Assembly (NCBI GenBank): GCA_964200075.2
Contig: CAXNAA020000501.1
Location: 1 to 20,693, forward strand
From: Sphacelaria rigidula
Lineage: Eukaryota > Phaeophyceae > Sphacelariales
Length of the DNA stretch: 20,693 bases
Reading direction: 5' to 3'
Position numbers and translations under genes: made by a program. Shown piece by piece: positions 1-8,876 of the stretch (positions are counted from its first letter, which is position 1; each line of letters begins with the position of its first letter). Under the pieces are notes generated by a model. The model searched no databases and was not told the origin of the DNA. It worked only from the letters and a program-made list of their open reading frames with translations.

Positions 1-218
1 GGATACCCCTTGGACCAGCGATCAAATGTTTTCGCCATTTTAAGCAATCAGGCCGAAGAAATCGTGAATTTGGTGATTTTGAGTCGTGATGATTTGTCCT
101 AACCGTGAAATCTTTTCAACGACCAACCACGACAAGGGAGGATGTCGAGCGGGAGAACGAGGTGGTAGAACGGTGACACAGCACCGCAGCTTGTTCCGCG
201 TGCGCGAGTCGCGGAGGA

Positions 219-390
219 TTTGATTGATTGATTGATTGATTGATTGTCGCACTTTAACTGACCCCCCAGGGGTCCAGCCGTCGTGTCATGCTAGACGGAC
301 CCAAGAAAAACGAAACTGAAACACGCTCTGAAGAAAAGAAGGAACAGAAAGAAAGAAACTAAAAGGTCGAACAGAACGACATGGCAGACT
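219..390 (-). repeat. (TTGA)n-ended dispersed repeat, copy 1
   Basis: On the plus strand it starts with a run of TTGA units, then TGTCGCACTTTAACTGAC, a GGTCCAGCCG segment, ACCCAAGA, and a purine-rich stretch ending near CGAACAGAACGAC. Copies 2 and 3 share the same order and orientation. Read on the minus strand the element ends in (ATCA)n, as a 3' tail would, so the minus strand is taken as its sense strand. It lies downstream of FBH1 exon 4, probably in the next intron. The family was recognised only by comparison within this window. Confidence 0.75.
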
Positions 391-769
391 AAGTCAAGAT
401 CCAAACGACCCAAGACGAGCTGCCCTGCTTTTGACTTGTCGTGGTGTCGCTCTTGTTTGAGTAAAGCATTTGTGCTGCCTTGGGGCCGGGTGGCGACAAC
501 CAAGGATTGAAAACGCGCCATTCACAGTAAAGTAGAGTTGCTGCAGAATACGTAGCATTGTAGCCTGTTCCAACAAAACTCTGTACGCAGCCCTTGGGAC
601 CATTTCCAATCAGAGCCGGGTCTTCACTTTGGCAACACACATCTGCGATGTTTTGAAACTGGGGAAATACCACCATGCGTACGCTCGACGATGAATCGTC
701 CGGTGTTTCGCCTCTATTGACACAGGTCGAAAGTCTTTTTTTTTTTCTTTGTCCGCCAAACGGATCCAC
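389..769 (-). other. Unassigned open frame in the left-edge region
   Basis: A 126-codon frame begins with a non-ATG or late start and contains several Cys and aromatic residues. A possible acceptor (gtatttccccag at about 660) lies inside it. It shows no helicase motif and does not resemble the part of FBH1 expected next. The rest of 1-1037 holds the (TTGA)n copy, a (GGCA)n microsatellite (901-924) and the (TA)n palindrome. I see no supported gene here; the region is most simply intron. Confidence 0.2.
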
Positions 770-900
770 TGGATAATGGCTTCGATCGAGCAGACGGTTT
801 TATTTCATTCCACCGCTCCTATGACAAAACTTTCCGGCAAGAACAGCGGTTCGAAATGACAATTGATCCATGATCTAGATGGGTGACATGTCTTCACAAG

Positions 901-924
901 CTGGCAGGCAGGCAGGCAGGCAGA
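901..924. repeat. (GGCA)n microsatellite
   Basis: Five to six GGCA units on the plus strand. On the minus strand it reads as a pyrimidine-rich CTGC tract ending in CAG, so it could act as an acceptor, but no convincing exon follows. Confidence 0.85.
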
Positions 925-1002
925 CAGGGGTGAAGCTTCACTTCCTCCACCCCCATCAGATTGTCCATCCACCAAAAGGGGACAGAGCGCATGAAGGCAT
1001 AT

Positions 1003-1022
1003 ATGTATATATATATATACAT
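1003..1022. repeat. 20-bp perfect (TA)n palindrome near a splice donor
   Basis: ATGTATATATATATATACAT is its own reverse complement. It begins 14 nt downstream of the FBH1 exon 4 donor on the minus strand. Confidence 0.8.
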
Positions 1023-1037
1023 CCGAGAGGAACGCAC

Positions 1038-1232
1038 CTCCGAGCCGCCAGTGATTAGCGGTAGTTTCTCCCTCAGTTGTGACACCTTGAGAGAAAATGT
1101 CACGCTTTCCGAGTCCTGCGTCTTGTACCTCCGCCCCATGCCCATCGCCCTGAAGGCTATCGAATGGATGGTCGAGCAGGTCACGTGTTTCGAGAATGTA
1201 CCTTGGGCATCCCTGGCCACCGCGTTATTGAA
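1038..1232 (-). CDS. FBH1: FBH1 exon 4: motif Ia and following region
   Basis: The 195-nt exon starts after minus-strand tgcttgctcag and ends TCGGAG|GTGCGT, exactly 65 codons in phase 0. It encodes FNNAVARDAQGTFSKHV, then CSTIHSIAFRAMG and GRRYKTQ. Joined to exon 3 it gives ILYIAFNNAVARDAQ, the FBH1 motif Ia region, and the THSxA-like STIHSIAF segment that follows it in UvrD-type enzymes. A 20-bp perfect (TA)n palindrome begins about 14 nt into the next intron. No exon with the expected following sequence was found in 1-1037, so the next exon probably lies outside. Confidence 0.9.
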
Positions 1233-4200
1233 CTGAGCAAGCAGACCGACGGTCGCGACAACAACGGACGGGGCAGCCAGTCACTCCTCACAGAGCACGC
1301 GGCGGAACGCCCCACGGCCGTACTCGAAATCTGCAACACGGGGCGAGGCTGTCAACCTTGTGGGGATGAAACGTCTGCCCGACGACGCAGAAAAATAAAC
1401 ACCGGGCGGATGAGCATTGCTCGGACGGACGGAAGATAGGCTCCCCAACGCCCCAACCGCGTCATATCGAAGAACATGCTGTGACAGTCTTGACGGGGTA
1501 AGGTTAGCCAATGAGACAGCGCGGCATTTTGAACACGTCGGGATTGACTTTCTTTTGTCGTGCTCCAGACATGTATAGTGTTCGAATAAAAACCTTCACC
1601 ACTGCATCTCCTCACAAAGTCTTGTGTGTTGAAGCAACCCTTACCCACTGTAATAGCTACCCTTATGGAAAATGGCACGGTACAGTAAGGAGAAGCTGGG
1701 TCAAATCGCCGAGTTGGTGAGAGGTGGGTGAAGATACAAAACGGTTTCATACTCATCGTCTGTGATGGTTGCCGTGAAATATTGCTCTCTCGGAAAGTAC
1801 ACGGTTCTGACATACTGTAAGTAGGAAGCACAATACAGGGGAAATCTAGAGCCAGTCAACAGACTTGAAAGCACTCAACCCGCAACCCTCCTTCTCGCGC
1901 AACACGACAGTGATTTGTTTTTTTTACTCACTGCGATGTACAAGATCCTGAGGTGTGGCCGCGATTGAGCCCATGCCCTCAGGCAAAACGTTTTACCCGT
2001 TCCAGCGCTCGCCAAAATCTTCAATATCTGGCTCGGACCCACTTCAGAGTTCACCACCGCTCGCTGCTCCGGCGTGAGCGTGTCACACATCTGTCGGAAC
2101 TTGACTTCTTCCGGAGATTGAGAAACTCTTTGACCAGGGCCAGCCACGGCGTCGTTGACAGGCTTGTGGGGCAGCCTGAATATCGTGGGAGAGAGTTTGG
2201 GTGCTGTGGGCGTGGGGGAAACTAGAGGGCTCGGGCGTTTTTTTATTTTTTGCTCGCGAGGACAAAGGCAAAACTGCAGTAGTTCTTCATCTCAAGCATT
2301 CTAGATGCGCACAGGGTCGAGAACTCTTCAGTAAGTTCTGAGGCTCCCTTGCCAGGGGATACGTATATTAGTAACACAAGCAAAACACGTAACAAACATG
2401 TTCAAGGCGTTTCACGAGCAAGTCGTGAAGCTATTACACAACCATAGATAGTTGAACTGGACGGGAAGAGGTGAAACGCTTCACATGACAACATCTAAAA
2501 CCGGGCACACGTATCACATGACCAGCCTTGAATCCGACGGTTTGATTATTGATTTGATGCTTGATTGATTGTCGCACTTTAACTGACGCCCCCGGGATCC
2601 AGCCGTGGTCGCATGATAGACGTACCCAAGACAAAACTAAACTAAAACATTCGCTGAAGAAAAAGAAGGAACAGAAAAAGTCGAACAGAACGACGCAGTA
2701 GACTAAGGCGTTAAAGAAAAAAAGGGAGTAAAAGTTCAAGAAAAGAAAAGCACAGAAAGAAATGGCCGGTCTAAAAGAAAAAGCTCAAGGGATTCAGGAA
2801 ATGGTAAAAGTGAAAATCTCGGATGACCATTGACTATCGCTAAAATGGGCACAGCTTTCGATCACATGGTCAGCTTTGAATCCGGCAAACGCGGGCATCT
2901 CATAGGACCATCGTTGACCCGGGAACAACTCTCACATAACCATTTTTTGAACCGGATGACAAAAGGACCGCGCGAAAGTGGAAAATCGTACACGCCCGCC
3001 TTGAACCACTTCAGAAACACGGACAAGTGGAAAATGGCACGCATGGAGGCGGTGACGCAAGAAACCTTGAGGTAGAGGACGTTTAATCCTTCTAGCACGA
3101 TGCTGTCGGGTTCATCCCCGCACGAACAATCAATATTGAAATGACGTCCTCTTCTCGACAAGACACTGAGACGATACGTTGTTTCGAGTTACGTGTTAGG
3201 AATTGAGAACGCCAAGCTGTACCTCTTGATGTTGTACTGCTCGAGGGCACAGATGCACATAAGCAAATCTTGTTGTAGCCGGTACGCTCCCGTCCCGTTC
3301 AAGCCACTGGATTCCGTCGCTGTTCCGGCTGTTTCAAAGCCCGCTGGTGTGCCAGCAACCCTGCGTTTTCGACTCAATTTACCCAAAGACAAAAACATCT
3401 TGCTGCACAGCTCGATGATCTGCCAGACGGGCACCCCCCGCGACTCTCCCAACCGCTGGATAGCGCAACGGCAGATGAACGGCCGAATGTCCGAGTACGT
3501 CGTCACCAACGCCAACGCAAAGACTAGCCAACCATCCCACCGATTGTCCCTTGGAGCCTCCGGCGTTGCACTTGCCGGCGTGTCTCCCGCACCACTCTCA
3601 GGAATAGTCCCAAGAAGCTTCTTATCTGCGCACACCATGACCAACCCCTGTAGTTGCGATCTGAGGCGTGTCTCCAATACTCTTGTCCCTTCGTCTTCGC
3701 ACCCAGGGGATTCCGTACGGGCCAACGAATCTGCACAATCGTGCAGCAATTCCATGCCATCTTTCCCGTTCATCCGTTGAAATTTCTTATCGGCGAACCA
3801 CTGCACCGGCGGTATCAACGACCAGTCGTCCAACGATTCATCGCCGGAGCCAACCCCGGCGGCACTGCCCTGCGTCGGCTGGGTCTGTGACGCTTGTTGT
3901 TGGGAAGGACACTGTGTTGCTTGGGAAGAAAACTGTGTTGGCTGGGAACTGCGAGATGAGTACTGGGGTCTTGGTGCAGCGCTTGAAGACGTCCGAACGC
4001 TTGGGTCGCGCGCTAGAATGGTGTGCACCACGCGCCGACAGGAACTTCTCGCTGGTGCCACCTCTTCTGCCGCCTTGCGCCAGGACTGGCATACCATTCT
4101 GGTACTGTTGAACAACTCGGTGCTCGATATGCCCGGACTCGTAAATATCTGCGCAAGGAGGGAGCAAACCGAAACGTGTGTGTACGAGGACACGGCGACA

Positions 4201-7200
4201 TCAGCTGCTGCGGAAGTCCGCAGTATTGTCCTTGTTTCATTGTCTACACTTACAACCCCTCCCCTTTTTTCAAAATGCAAGGGATCAACCCATCTCTCCC
4301 CCAGTACACGCCTTGCATTTTGATCTCGCGGACTGAAAAAGTATTCCCGCACTGCGTCGTTCCTCGTCAGACAAGCAGCACTCAGTCGAATAAGCTATGT
4401 TTGCGACTCACGTGCTCACGCTTTCGACGCTTTTAAGGACGGAAATCAGATCCTTTGAAGGGCAAACAAAGGACTAAAAGTATCTGGTGGGACCCGAACG
4501 CGCGCTCTTTCCACCCTAGTGGAGTCAGTTGTACCATTTCAAATTTAGATAACCGGGGCGCGGCGGCTCAAGTGATAAGGTTTTGTATAGCACGCCATCC
4601 GCCCTCACTGGGTAGTGTGCTATAGCAGACGTAATTGTGGGATGAAGAACCCTCGTCACAATTCACGAGATCCAGGTAGCTGATGTGTCTTGATCTCCTG
4701 GCGTAAGTTCCACTCAGGATGACTTGACATTGGCTGCTGCTTTGTCGGGTTCGGATCTACGACGTAGCATTTATTGCTTTCTGCGATAAACCCCAACGCC
4801 TGTCCGCTGAGCAAACGGGACAAGCGAAGTGACATTGTACTATTATAGTACTAGTCGAAACTATGAATATTATTTTCCAGTACACACGGAGAGTACTTTA
4901 CCCACCATGCGGGCGAGCGGCATGCCATCATTTCACACCCTGGACAATAGAATACACAGTCAAAAAGTGTACTGCGTACAGTATCGACTATTGCGCCTAT
5001 TGCNNNNNNNNNNGTATGGAATATGTTGCCTATTGCAATAGACAACATATTCCATACTGTACGCAGTACATTTTTTGACAATATAATCTATTGTTCAGGG
5101 TGTGCATCATTTCCTAGCAACCAGCAGGCCATTAACCTTTTCACCGCCTGCGTGGATCATCTACTGAATCGACATAATTTTCACTTGAAAAATGAGCGTG
5201 AGACTCAGATCGCCCACCCTGGCGGTTCAAGTTATTATTATTATTATTTTTAGAGCACAGAATCGAAAGGACTTACTTGTGGAGTGGGAAGTGCACTTGA
5301 GTAGCCATCACCACCTGCACCTTCCTACCAACATCGAATGAACATAGCACCTGACACAATGACATCGGCCCTACCGCCATCACGGTAGAAATGTAAAAAC
5401 CACGGACAACAGAACGGGACTTTCCAATAAAGTATTGTTCCGAAACGGGTTCTCGCGACGGGTATCAGTAGCGCCCGCCCGCCGGCCAGGTAGTTGACTT
5501 CTTCTTTCATTTATTGCCGGACGTTCGGAATAACTGCTCTCGATGGAGAAATGACGCCTATATACAGAGAAGACCTTCGCCATGCAAATGTCGCACTTGA
5601 CGGCACAGTCACTCGTGCATAAGCCGGACCAGCCATACTTGCCGCGTCACAACTTCAAATAATACTGTACGGTATAGTAGTCGCGATCGAGGCAACAGCA
5701 GTAGCACAGACATGTCATCACTACACTCAACTGTTATGTTGCGGAACAGCGGAAGTGCGTGGCGTATTTGGTGGGGGGTGTACGTGCTGCAGACGAGCGC
5801 GTGCAATTGTGCAGTGTTCTGTTTCCGGGCCGGAGATGTGCAGAAATTGCTCGCCCCCTGCTCCGTCTCGAAAGGGATCCGTGATCAATGGTCAAACGAC
5901 TAAGGCAAGCAACAAATGAGTACGCCCCCCCCCCCCACCCCTCCCCCACCTCCAGAACAGCCAAATTAACAGAACGAGCACAAGTTGACAGACACACACA
6001 AGGATGCGCATGGAACTACAGTAGGGACCTTTTCCCCACAAACCCCTGTTTCTACCATTATAGTGGCTATATGCTGCTGAGCCTTCGTCAGACACGGCGA
6101 ACAACAACCCCAACGCGCCCTCTTAACGACGTTCAGCTGTAATCATATGTGTCAAAATTGAATATCGAAGTACATTTTGTCAAGTGCCCGGACGGCCAAC
6201 CAGCGGCAGATCCTTCAAGAGTCAGCAGGACTGTCGGACCTTCCGGTTGGACGTGGGCACTGAAAGGGATACTGTAACCCTTTGCTCGCCCCAAGATTCT
6301 GTTCCGACAATTTGCGGTCTCCTTCGCGTCGCGCTGTTGGGGCGCCGGAGTCCGCACCTCGTTCACCTAGACCTCTTTCTGCTCTGCCAGAGTAGTGTAG
6401 TGCTTGCTCACTGCTGTACTGTCGGTGCACTGTGTTCTGTGCGCTGTACACTGTACAGTTGTGGATTGGACTGTTTGGCGTGTGACGTTGCGGCGGGGGC
6501 CGCTGTTTGATGTGAAAAATGACACATTTATGTTTTCATCAGCTTCACATGAACATAGACTAGCTCACATACAGAACCAAAACCGGTATCAGACCCGCGA
6601 CAAAGTTCGAAAAAAGAAATTACGAGCACAAACGCCATGACTCCACGAACCACGCCACATGGAGCACCCGTGGGCAGGTACTAGCTGCTGAAAATGGGGT
6701 GCATAATCCCGTTGGAGTACCATATGCGCCAAGTTATGCGTAAAACTTGGCTTTTATGCCTGTTATGCTGAAATCTCCAAAAACATATGTTTTTCAAGAA
6801 ACGCATATGCTTATGCGCAAACCCCATTTTGTGCGAAATTATATGCGCGCATAAAAAGCAAAAGCCTAAATATTATAGTAACCACAGCGTAGCAGTGACC
6901 AATCACAGGTCGTCAATCGTTCCATTTTCTTCATGTTATTTTTCGGGTCCGCCGTCAAAATTTTGGAGGCACCCGAATGTTTCAATGTTTTGAACAGCGA
7001 TCGCACACGCGATCCTCCGTGAATATGGTACCAGTTCATACTTCGTACCTTGTGCAATATCGACTCGGGGATAGCTGCCCATCCCTCCTCATTTACAGCC
7101 AGCCGTGCCCGCTTGGAGGGTGCAGCAGGATTACTGTCGGGGCTCTCCCAGGCCGTGTACGCCGTACTGGAGGAGCTTCTGCCGTGCTGACATAATGCTT

Positions 7201-7738
7201 CGCTGAATTCATCCGCAGCGCATGCTCCGCGCAACAACGCACGCACTGCCTCGTTCGCGCTGGCACTGTACATCGCCAGCTCACCCGGCACGATATCCAC
7301 CTCCACTATCACAGGCAAAGGCGCACCGCCAGCACCAACATCGTCTTTGCGGCATGTCCCGTCCTTGCTATCGGGCCCTGTCCTTGTTTCCACGCGAACA
7401 TGTGCTGCCACCTTGGGGGTTTCGAGCAGCGGTCTTACGAGCTTGCTCAAGTTTGCGGGCAACTCACCGATTCGATCCGTGCCAACGACCACGCCCACCA
7501 CCTGGGCGTCTGACCAGTCAAGTTGTCCCTTCAGGATATCCTCACCTCCCGGTACATGTATGGCCGCGCATACCCCTGCAACTGCCGTTCGAAGTTTTAG
7601 TATGTACTTATGCACCGACTGCAGACTATGAGAACGGCCACCGCCTAACTGGGAGCATTGCGTTGAGATATTCGAACCATATGGGTTGGGAATTCGCTGG
7701 TGGAAGCGTTTTCCTGTTGGTGGTGGTGTTACTGGCAT
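1038..7738 (-). CDS. FBH1: FBH1-type F-box DNA helicase, partial (four exons, 3' part beyond window)
   Basis: Exons 7738-7049, 4148-3223, 2175-1932 and 1232-1038 are read on the minus strand and join in phase (0, 2/1, 0) into about 685 residues without a stop. The protein shows an F-box (about 220-262), a Q motif LTPEQRAVVNS (572-582), Walker A ASAGTGKT (594-601) and a motif Ia region ILYIAFNNAVARDAQ spanning an exon junction. This order of F-box then UvrD/PcrA-like SF1A helicase is specific to FBH1 (FBXO18). Known members unwind DNA 3' to 5', act in SCF ubiquitin ligases, remove RAD51 and promote fork regression in the nucleus. Motifs II to VI are not in the window, so roughly the last third is missing at the left edge. 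The first in-frame ATG after a stop is at 7738; an upstream non-coding or short exon remains possible. Family assignment is firm; the start is inferred. Confidence 0.88.
1932..2175 (-). CDS. FBH1: FBH1 exon 3: Q motif and Walker A of the helicase core
   Basis: The 244-nt exon begins after minus-strand cacgatattcag and ends TACATCGCA|GTGAGT. It supplies one base to finish an arginine codon and then 81 codons. It encodes KFRQMCDTLTPEQRAVVNS (Q motif), then QILKILASAGTGKT (motif I, ATP phosphate binding, Lys about 600) and RILYIA leading into motif Ia. The Walker A lysine and threonine are intact. The acceptor phase matches the donor of exon 2 (AG + G). The flanking intron 2176-3222 is 1047 nt and holds a (TTGA)n repeat copy. 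Confidence 0.92.
2176..3222 (-). other. FBH1 intron between F-box/linker exon and Walker A exon
   Basis: 1047 nt, GT..AG on the minus strand. It holds (TTGA)n copy 2 and degenerate repeats around it: a segment near CACATG..CAGC.TTGAATCCG occurs at about 2513-2539 and 2862-2887, and AAGTGGAAAAT occurs at about 2976 and 3026. No coding sequence is supported. Confidence 0.75.
2541..2705 (-). repeat. (TTGA)n-ended dispersed repeat, copy 2
   Basis: Same order as copy 1: interrupted TTGATT units, TGTCGCACTTTAACTGAC, GGATCCAGCCGTGGTCGCATG, GTACCCAAGACAAAACTAAA, then AAGAAAAAGAAGGAACAGAA and CGAACAGAACGAC. It lies in the FBH1 intron, in the same orientation as the gene if the (ATCA)n end is the 3' end. 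Confidence 0.8.
3223..4148 (-). CDS. FBH1: FBH1 exon 2: second half of F-box, SQ/TQ cluster, helical linker
   Basis: The 926-nt exon starts after a strong pyrimidine tract and AG (minus strand ctccctccttgcgcag) and ends at AAGAG|GTACAG, giving 308 codons plus two bases. Its first 33 residues complete the F-box (IFTSPG, then RMVCQSWRKAA), the SKP1-binding module. Residues about 298-323 hold eight SQ or TQ dipeptides in 26 residues, a layout typical of ATM/ATR target clusters. The remainder (about 340-538) is acidic then helical, with DNRWDGWLVFALALVTTYSD and a hydrophobic helix near the end, matching in position the helical region between F-box and helicase in known FBH1 proteins. The reading frame stays open upstream to 4352, but that extension runs into SINE sequence and is better explained as intron. 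Confidence 0.85.
3870..3947 (-). other. DNA encoding the SQ/TQ cluster; imperfect minisatellite
   Basis: Within FBH1 exon 2 this 78-nt stretch encodes eight SQ or TQ dipeptides in 26 residues. On the plus strand it shows imperfect repeats of a unit like ACTGTGTTGCTTGGGAA (near 3910 and 3930), so the cluster seems to have grown by local duplication. Confidence 0.75.
4256..4583 (-). mobile_element. tRNA-derived SINE, copy a
   Basis: On the minus strand it starts CCTTATCACTTGAGCCGCCG, has a degraded A box (AATGG kept), then CTAGGGTGGA and a good B box GTTCGGGTCC (plus 4490-4499). The body continues with GCGTGAG, GCAAACATA, GACGC..TGCGGGA, and GTACTGGGGGAGAGATGGG, all shared with copies b, c and d. 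The 3' part seems to carry a deletion, ending in GGGGAGGGG about 110 nt before FBH1 exon 2. Confidence 0.75.
4587..4720. repeat. Two to three small hairpins beside SINE copy a
   Basis: TATAGCACGC pairs with GTGTGCTATA (about 4586-4625), AATTGTG with CACAATT (about 4633-4664), and CCAGG with CCTGG (about 4672-4700). They abut the 5' end of the SINE but are absent next to copies b and d, so they belong to something else. Function unknown. Confidence 0.5.
4934..5104. mobile_element. hAT-like MITE with 8-bp target site duplication
   Basis: Terminal inverted repeats of about 50 bp start CACACCCTG(G/A)ACAATAG and include TGTACTGCGTACAGTAT. The element is flanked on both sides by CATCATTT (4926-4933 and 5105-5112), an exact 8-bp duplication as made by hAT transposases. 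It has no coding capacity. The interior contains a 44-bp near-perfect palindrome (5014-5057) and the 10-N assembly gap. It lies in the F-box intron of FBH1. Confidence 0.85.
5004..5013. other. Assembly gap (10 N)
   Basis: The unknown bases fall inside the palindromic part of the hAT-like MITE; the true length is unknown. Confidence 0.99.
5231..5250. repeat. (TTA)n microsatellite
   Basis: Five to six TTA units in the FBH1 intron. Confidence 0.8.
5925..5951. repeat. Poly-C tract
   Basis: Long C runs broken by single A or T bases, in the FBH1 intron. The rest of 5255-6690 shows no supported gene and only weak repeats (GTACTGT/ACAGTAC-like words near 5660 and 6417-6463). Confidence 0.8.
6691..6830. 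repeat. Nested palindromes within an inverted repeat
   Basis: AAAATGGGGTGCATAA (6691-6706) faces its near complement at 6811-6830. Inside are GCCAAGTT..AACTTGGC (6728-6735 with 6744-6751) and a perfect palindrome AAAAACATATGTTTTT (6779-6794). The words ATGCGC and CATATG recur. Probably a small degenerate MITE in the FBH1 intron. Confidence 0.55.
7049..7738 (-). CDS. FBH1: FBH1 exon 1: HIRAN-like region, basic patch, first half of F-box
   Basis: This 690-nt exon gives 230 residues from the ATG at 7738. Residues about 52-152 look like a HIRAN domain of the Rad5 type: a first strand (TAVAGVCAAI), then VVGVVVGTDRIGELP followed by a helix with PLL (about 80-106), and a last strand (PLPVIVEVDIVPG, about 140-152) after a polar insert. 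HIRAN domains of HLTF and Rad5 bind DNA ends. A basic patch PSKRARL (207-213) could be a nuclear signal. The exon ends with WAAIPESILHK, the start of an F-box, at donor CACAAG|GTACGA in phase 0, and the next exon begins in phase 0 with the rest of the F-box. The upstream frame stays open to a TAA about 60 nt before the ATG. The HIRAN call comes from pattern recognition only and is the least certain part. Confidence 0.75.
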
Positions 7739-8381
7739 ATCCCTAGCTTTGGCCAAGGCGGTGTGACAATGCCCGCTCGTTGCTTTACCTACTCCTACTT
7801 AGTGTACACTACTGAACAAGCAGTCAACGGTACCCTGAATGCAGACCTCTATACTATAGTCATTATCCATGGTGAATAATGTTCTCGTCACAATAGGTCA
7901 ACAATGGGCAAATCCCGTTGGTCGTATATAGATCCACGAGCAATACGAGTATCTATTATTTGTTCTCCTACTCCACTACACACACGTATCATCATTTGTT
8001 TGTCGATCGTGAGAGGTAGCTACTACGAGCTGGGTCAGTCCAGACACGGATTCAAGCTCTCAAAGCAATATCTCGTCGACACGGAGAAGTTGGGCCATGA
8101 TCCGCACACTGTTGTATGAATCGTCTAACCACGGGGAAGGTGCCCATTTGCTCAAAAGTGTGGGCCCATATTTTCTCGCTGATTAAATCCCGTGTCTAGT
8201 AATTCCTATACCTAACGGAGTTATCGTTCATACTAAAATCTCTGTGAAACCCCCGATCGGTGCATTCAGCGGATGACGACGAGTTTTTGGACATTCCCTG
8301 GAGCACGCGGGCAGACGATAGACAGATAGATACCCTCACCTTCACCTAATTCGTGATCTATCTCGAGACATGGCGCACATG
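7739..8381. other. Upstream region of FBH1, no feature seen
   Basis: This would hold the FBH1 5' UTR and promoter if 7738 is the start codon. I see no clear TATA element or other site. A 71-codon plus-strand frame (7904-8119) has no recognisable motif. Confidence 0.4.
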
Positions 8382-8876
8382 AGACCACTTCGTATGGCAA
8401 CCAATCCGTACCTGTACAAATATGAGAATTTGAGTCCGTTTAAATCCGATTTTCTCTCGTGGATTGATTTTTCGGACCCCAGTCCTTTGGGCAATGTTTT
8501 TCGCCTAACTCTGAGGAAACCAGATCATCGATTCTCCGACTCTCAGGGCGCTGACTTTTTATTCATCACCATTCTGCTCAGATCGGGAGACTCCCGCATC
8601 TCCCCCGATTTGGGCCCCGGATTCGGGGGAGATTCGGGAATCTCCCGATCTGAGCAGAATGGTGATGAATAAAAGTCAGCGTCCAGATAATCGGAGAATT
8701 GATGATCTGGTTGCCTCAGAGTCAGGCGGAAAACATTGTCCGACGGACTGTGGTCCAAAAAATCAATCCATGTATGTGAGAAAGTCGGACTCAAACGGGC
8801 TGAAATCCCCATATTTATACAAAAACCTAACCCCAATCCGTATTTAGTACGGATTGGTTGCCATACAAAGTGGTCT
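8382..8876. mobile_element. 495-bp foldback (long inverted repeat) element
   Basis: The left arm starts AGACCACTTCGTATGGCAAC at 8382 and the right arm ends with its complement at 8876 (one mismatch in the first 30 bases). The arms are about 85 percent alike by eye and meet with almost no loop at GGGCCC (8612-8617). The right arm has small extra insertions, including a CAATCCGTA..TACGGATTG mini-palindrome. Both arms keep an open frame with related peptides (NVFRLTLR.PDH.FSD). No clear target duplication is visible. Confidence 0.85.

Larger units (their letters stand above)
4149..7048 (-). other. 2.9-kb intron splitting the F-box of FBH1
   Basis: GT (7048-7047) to AG (4150-4149) on the minus strand. 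It falls between the LPxE-like half and the VCxxWR half of the F-box, in phase 0. It contains SINE copy a, a hAT-like MITE with an assembly gap, two hairpins next to the SINE, a (TTA)n tract, a poly-C tract and a nested palindrome cluster at 6691-6830. Open frames within it have no recognisable protein and are treated as non-coding. Confidence 0.8.

Noticed and set aside
40-252. 70-codon minus frame with SINQSINQ
   Set aside because: It is a translation of the TTGA tandem units.
1-1002. Possible next FBH1 exon (minus-strand LVKTC after a CTGC-rich acceptor near 900, or the 389-769 frame)
   Set aside because: Neither continues into the sequence expected after motif Ia and Ib in FBH1, and no DEAQD-type motif is present.
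4149-4352. Open extension of FBH1 exon 2 upstream of 4148
   Set aside because: A strong acceptor sits at 4149, the extension soon enters SINE sequence, and exon 1 supplies the missing F-box half in phase.
4740-4762. GGGTTCGGATC as a tRNA B box
   Set aside because: No A box at suitable distance and no cloverleaf can be drawn.
6866-7048. Continuation of the exon 1 frame for 60 codons past the donor
   Set aside because: The GTACGA donor at 7048 and the F-box rebuilt with the next exon make this intron; the extra sequence looks non-coding.
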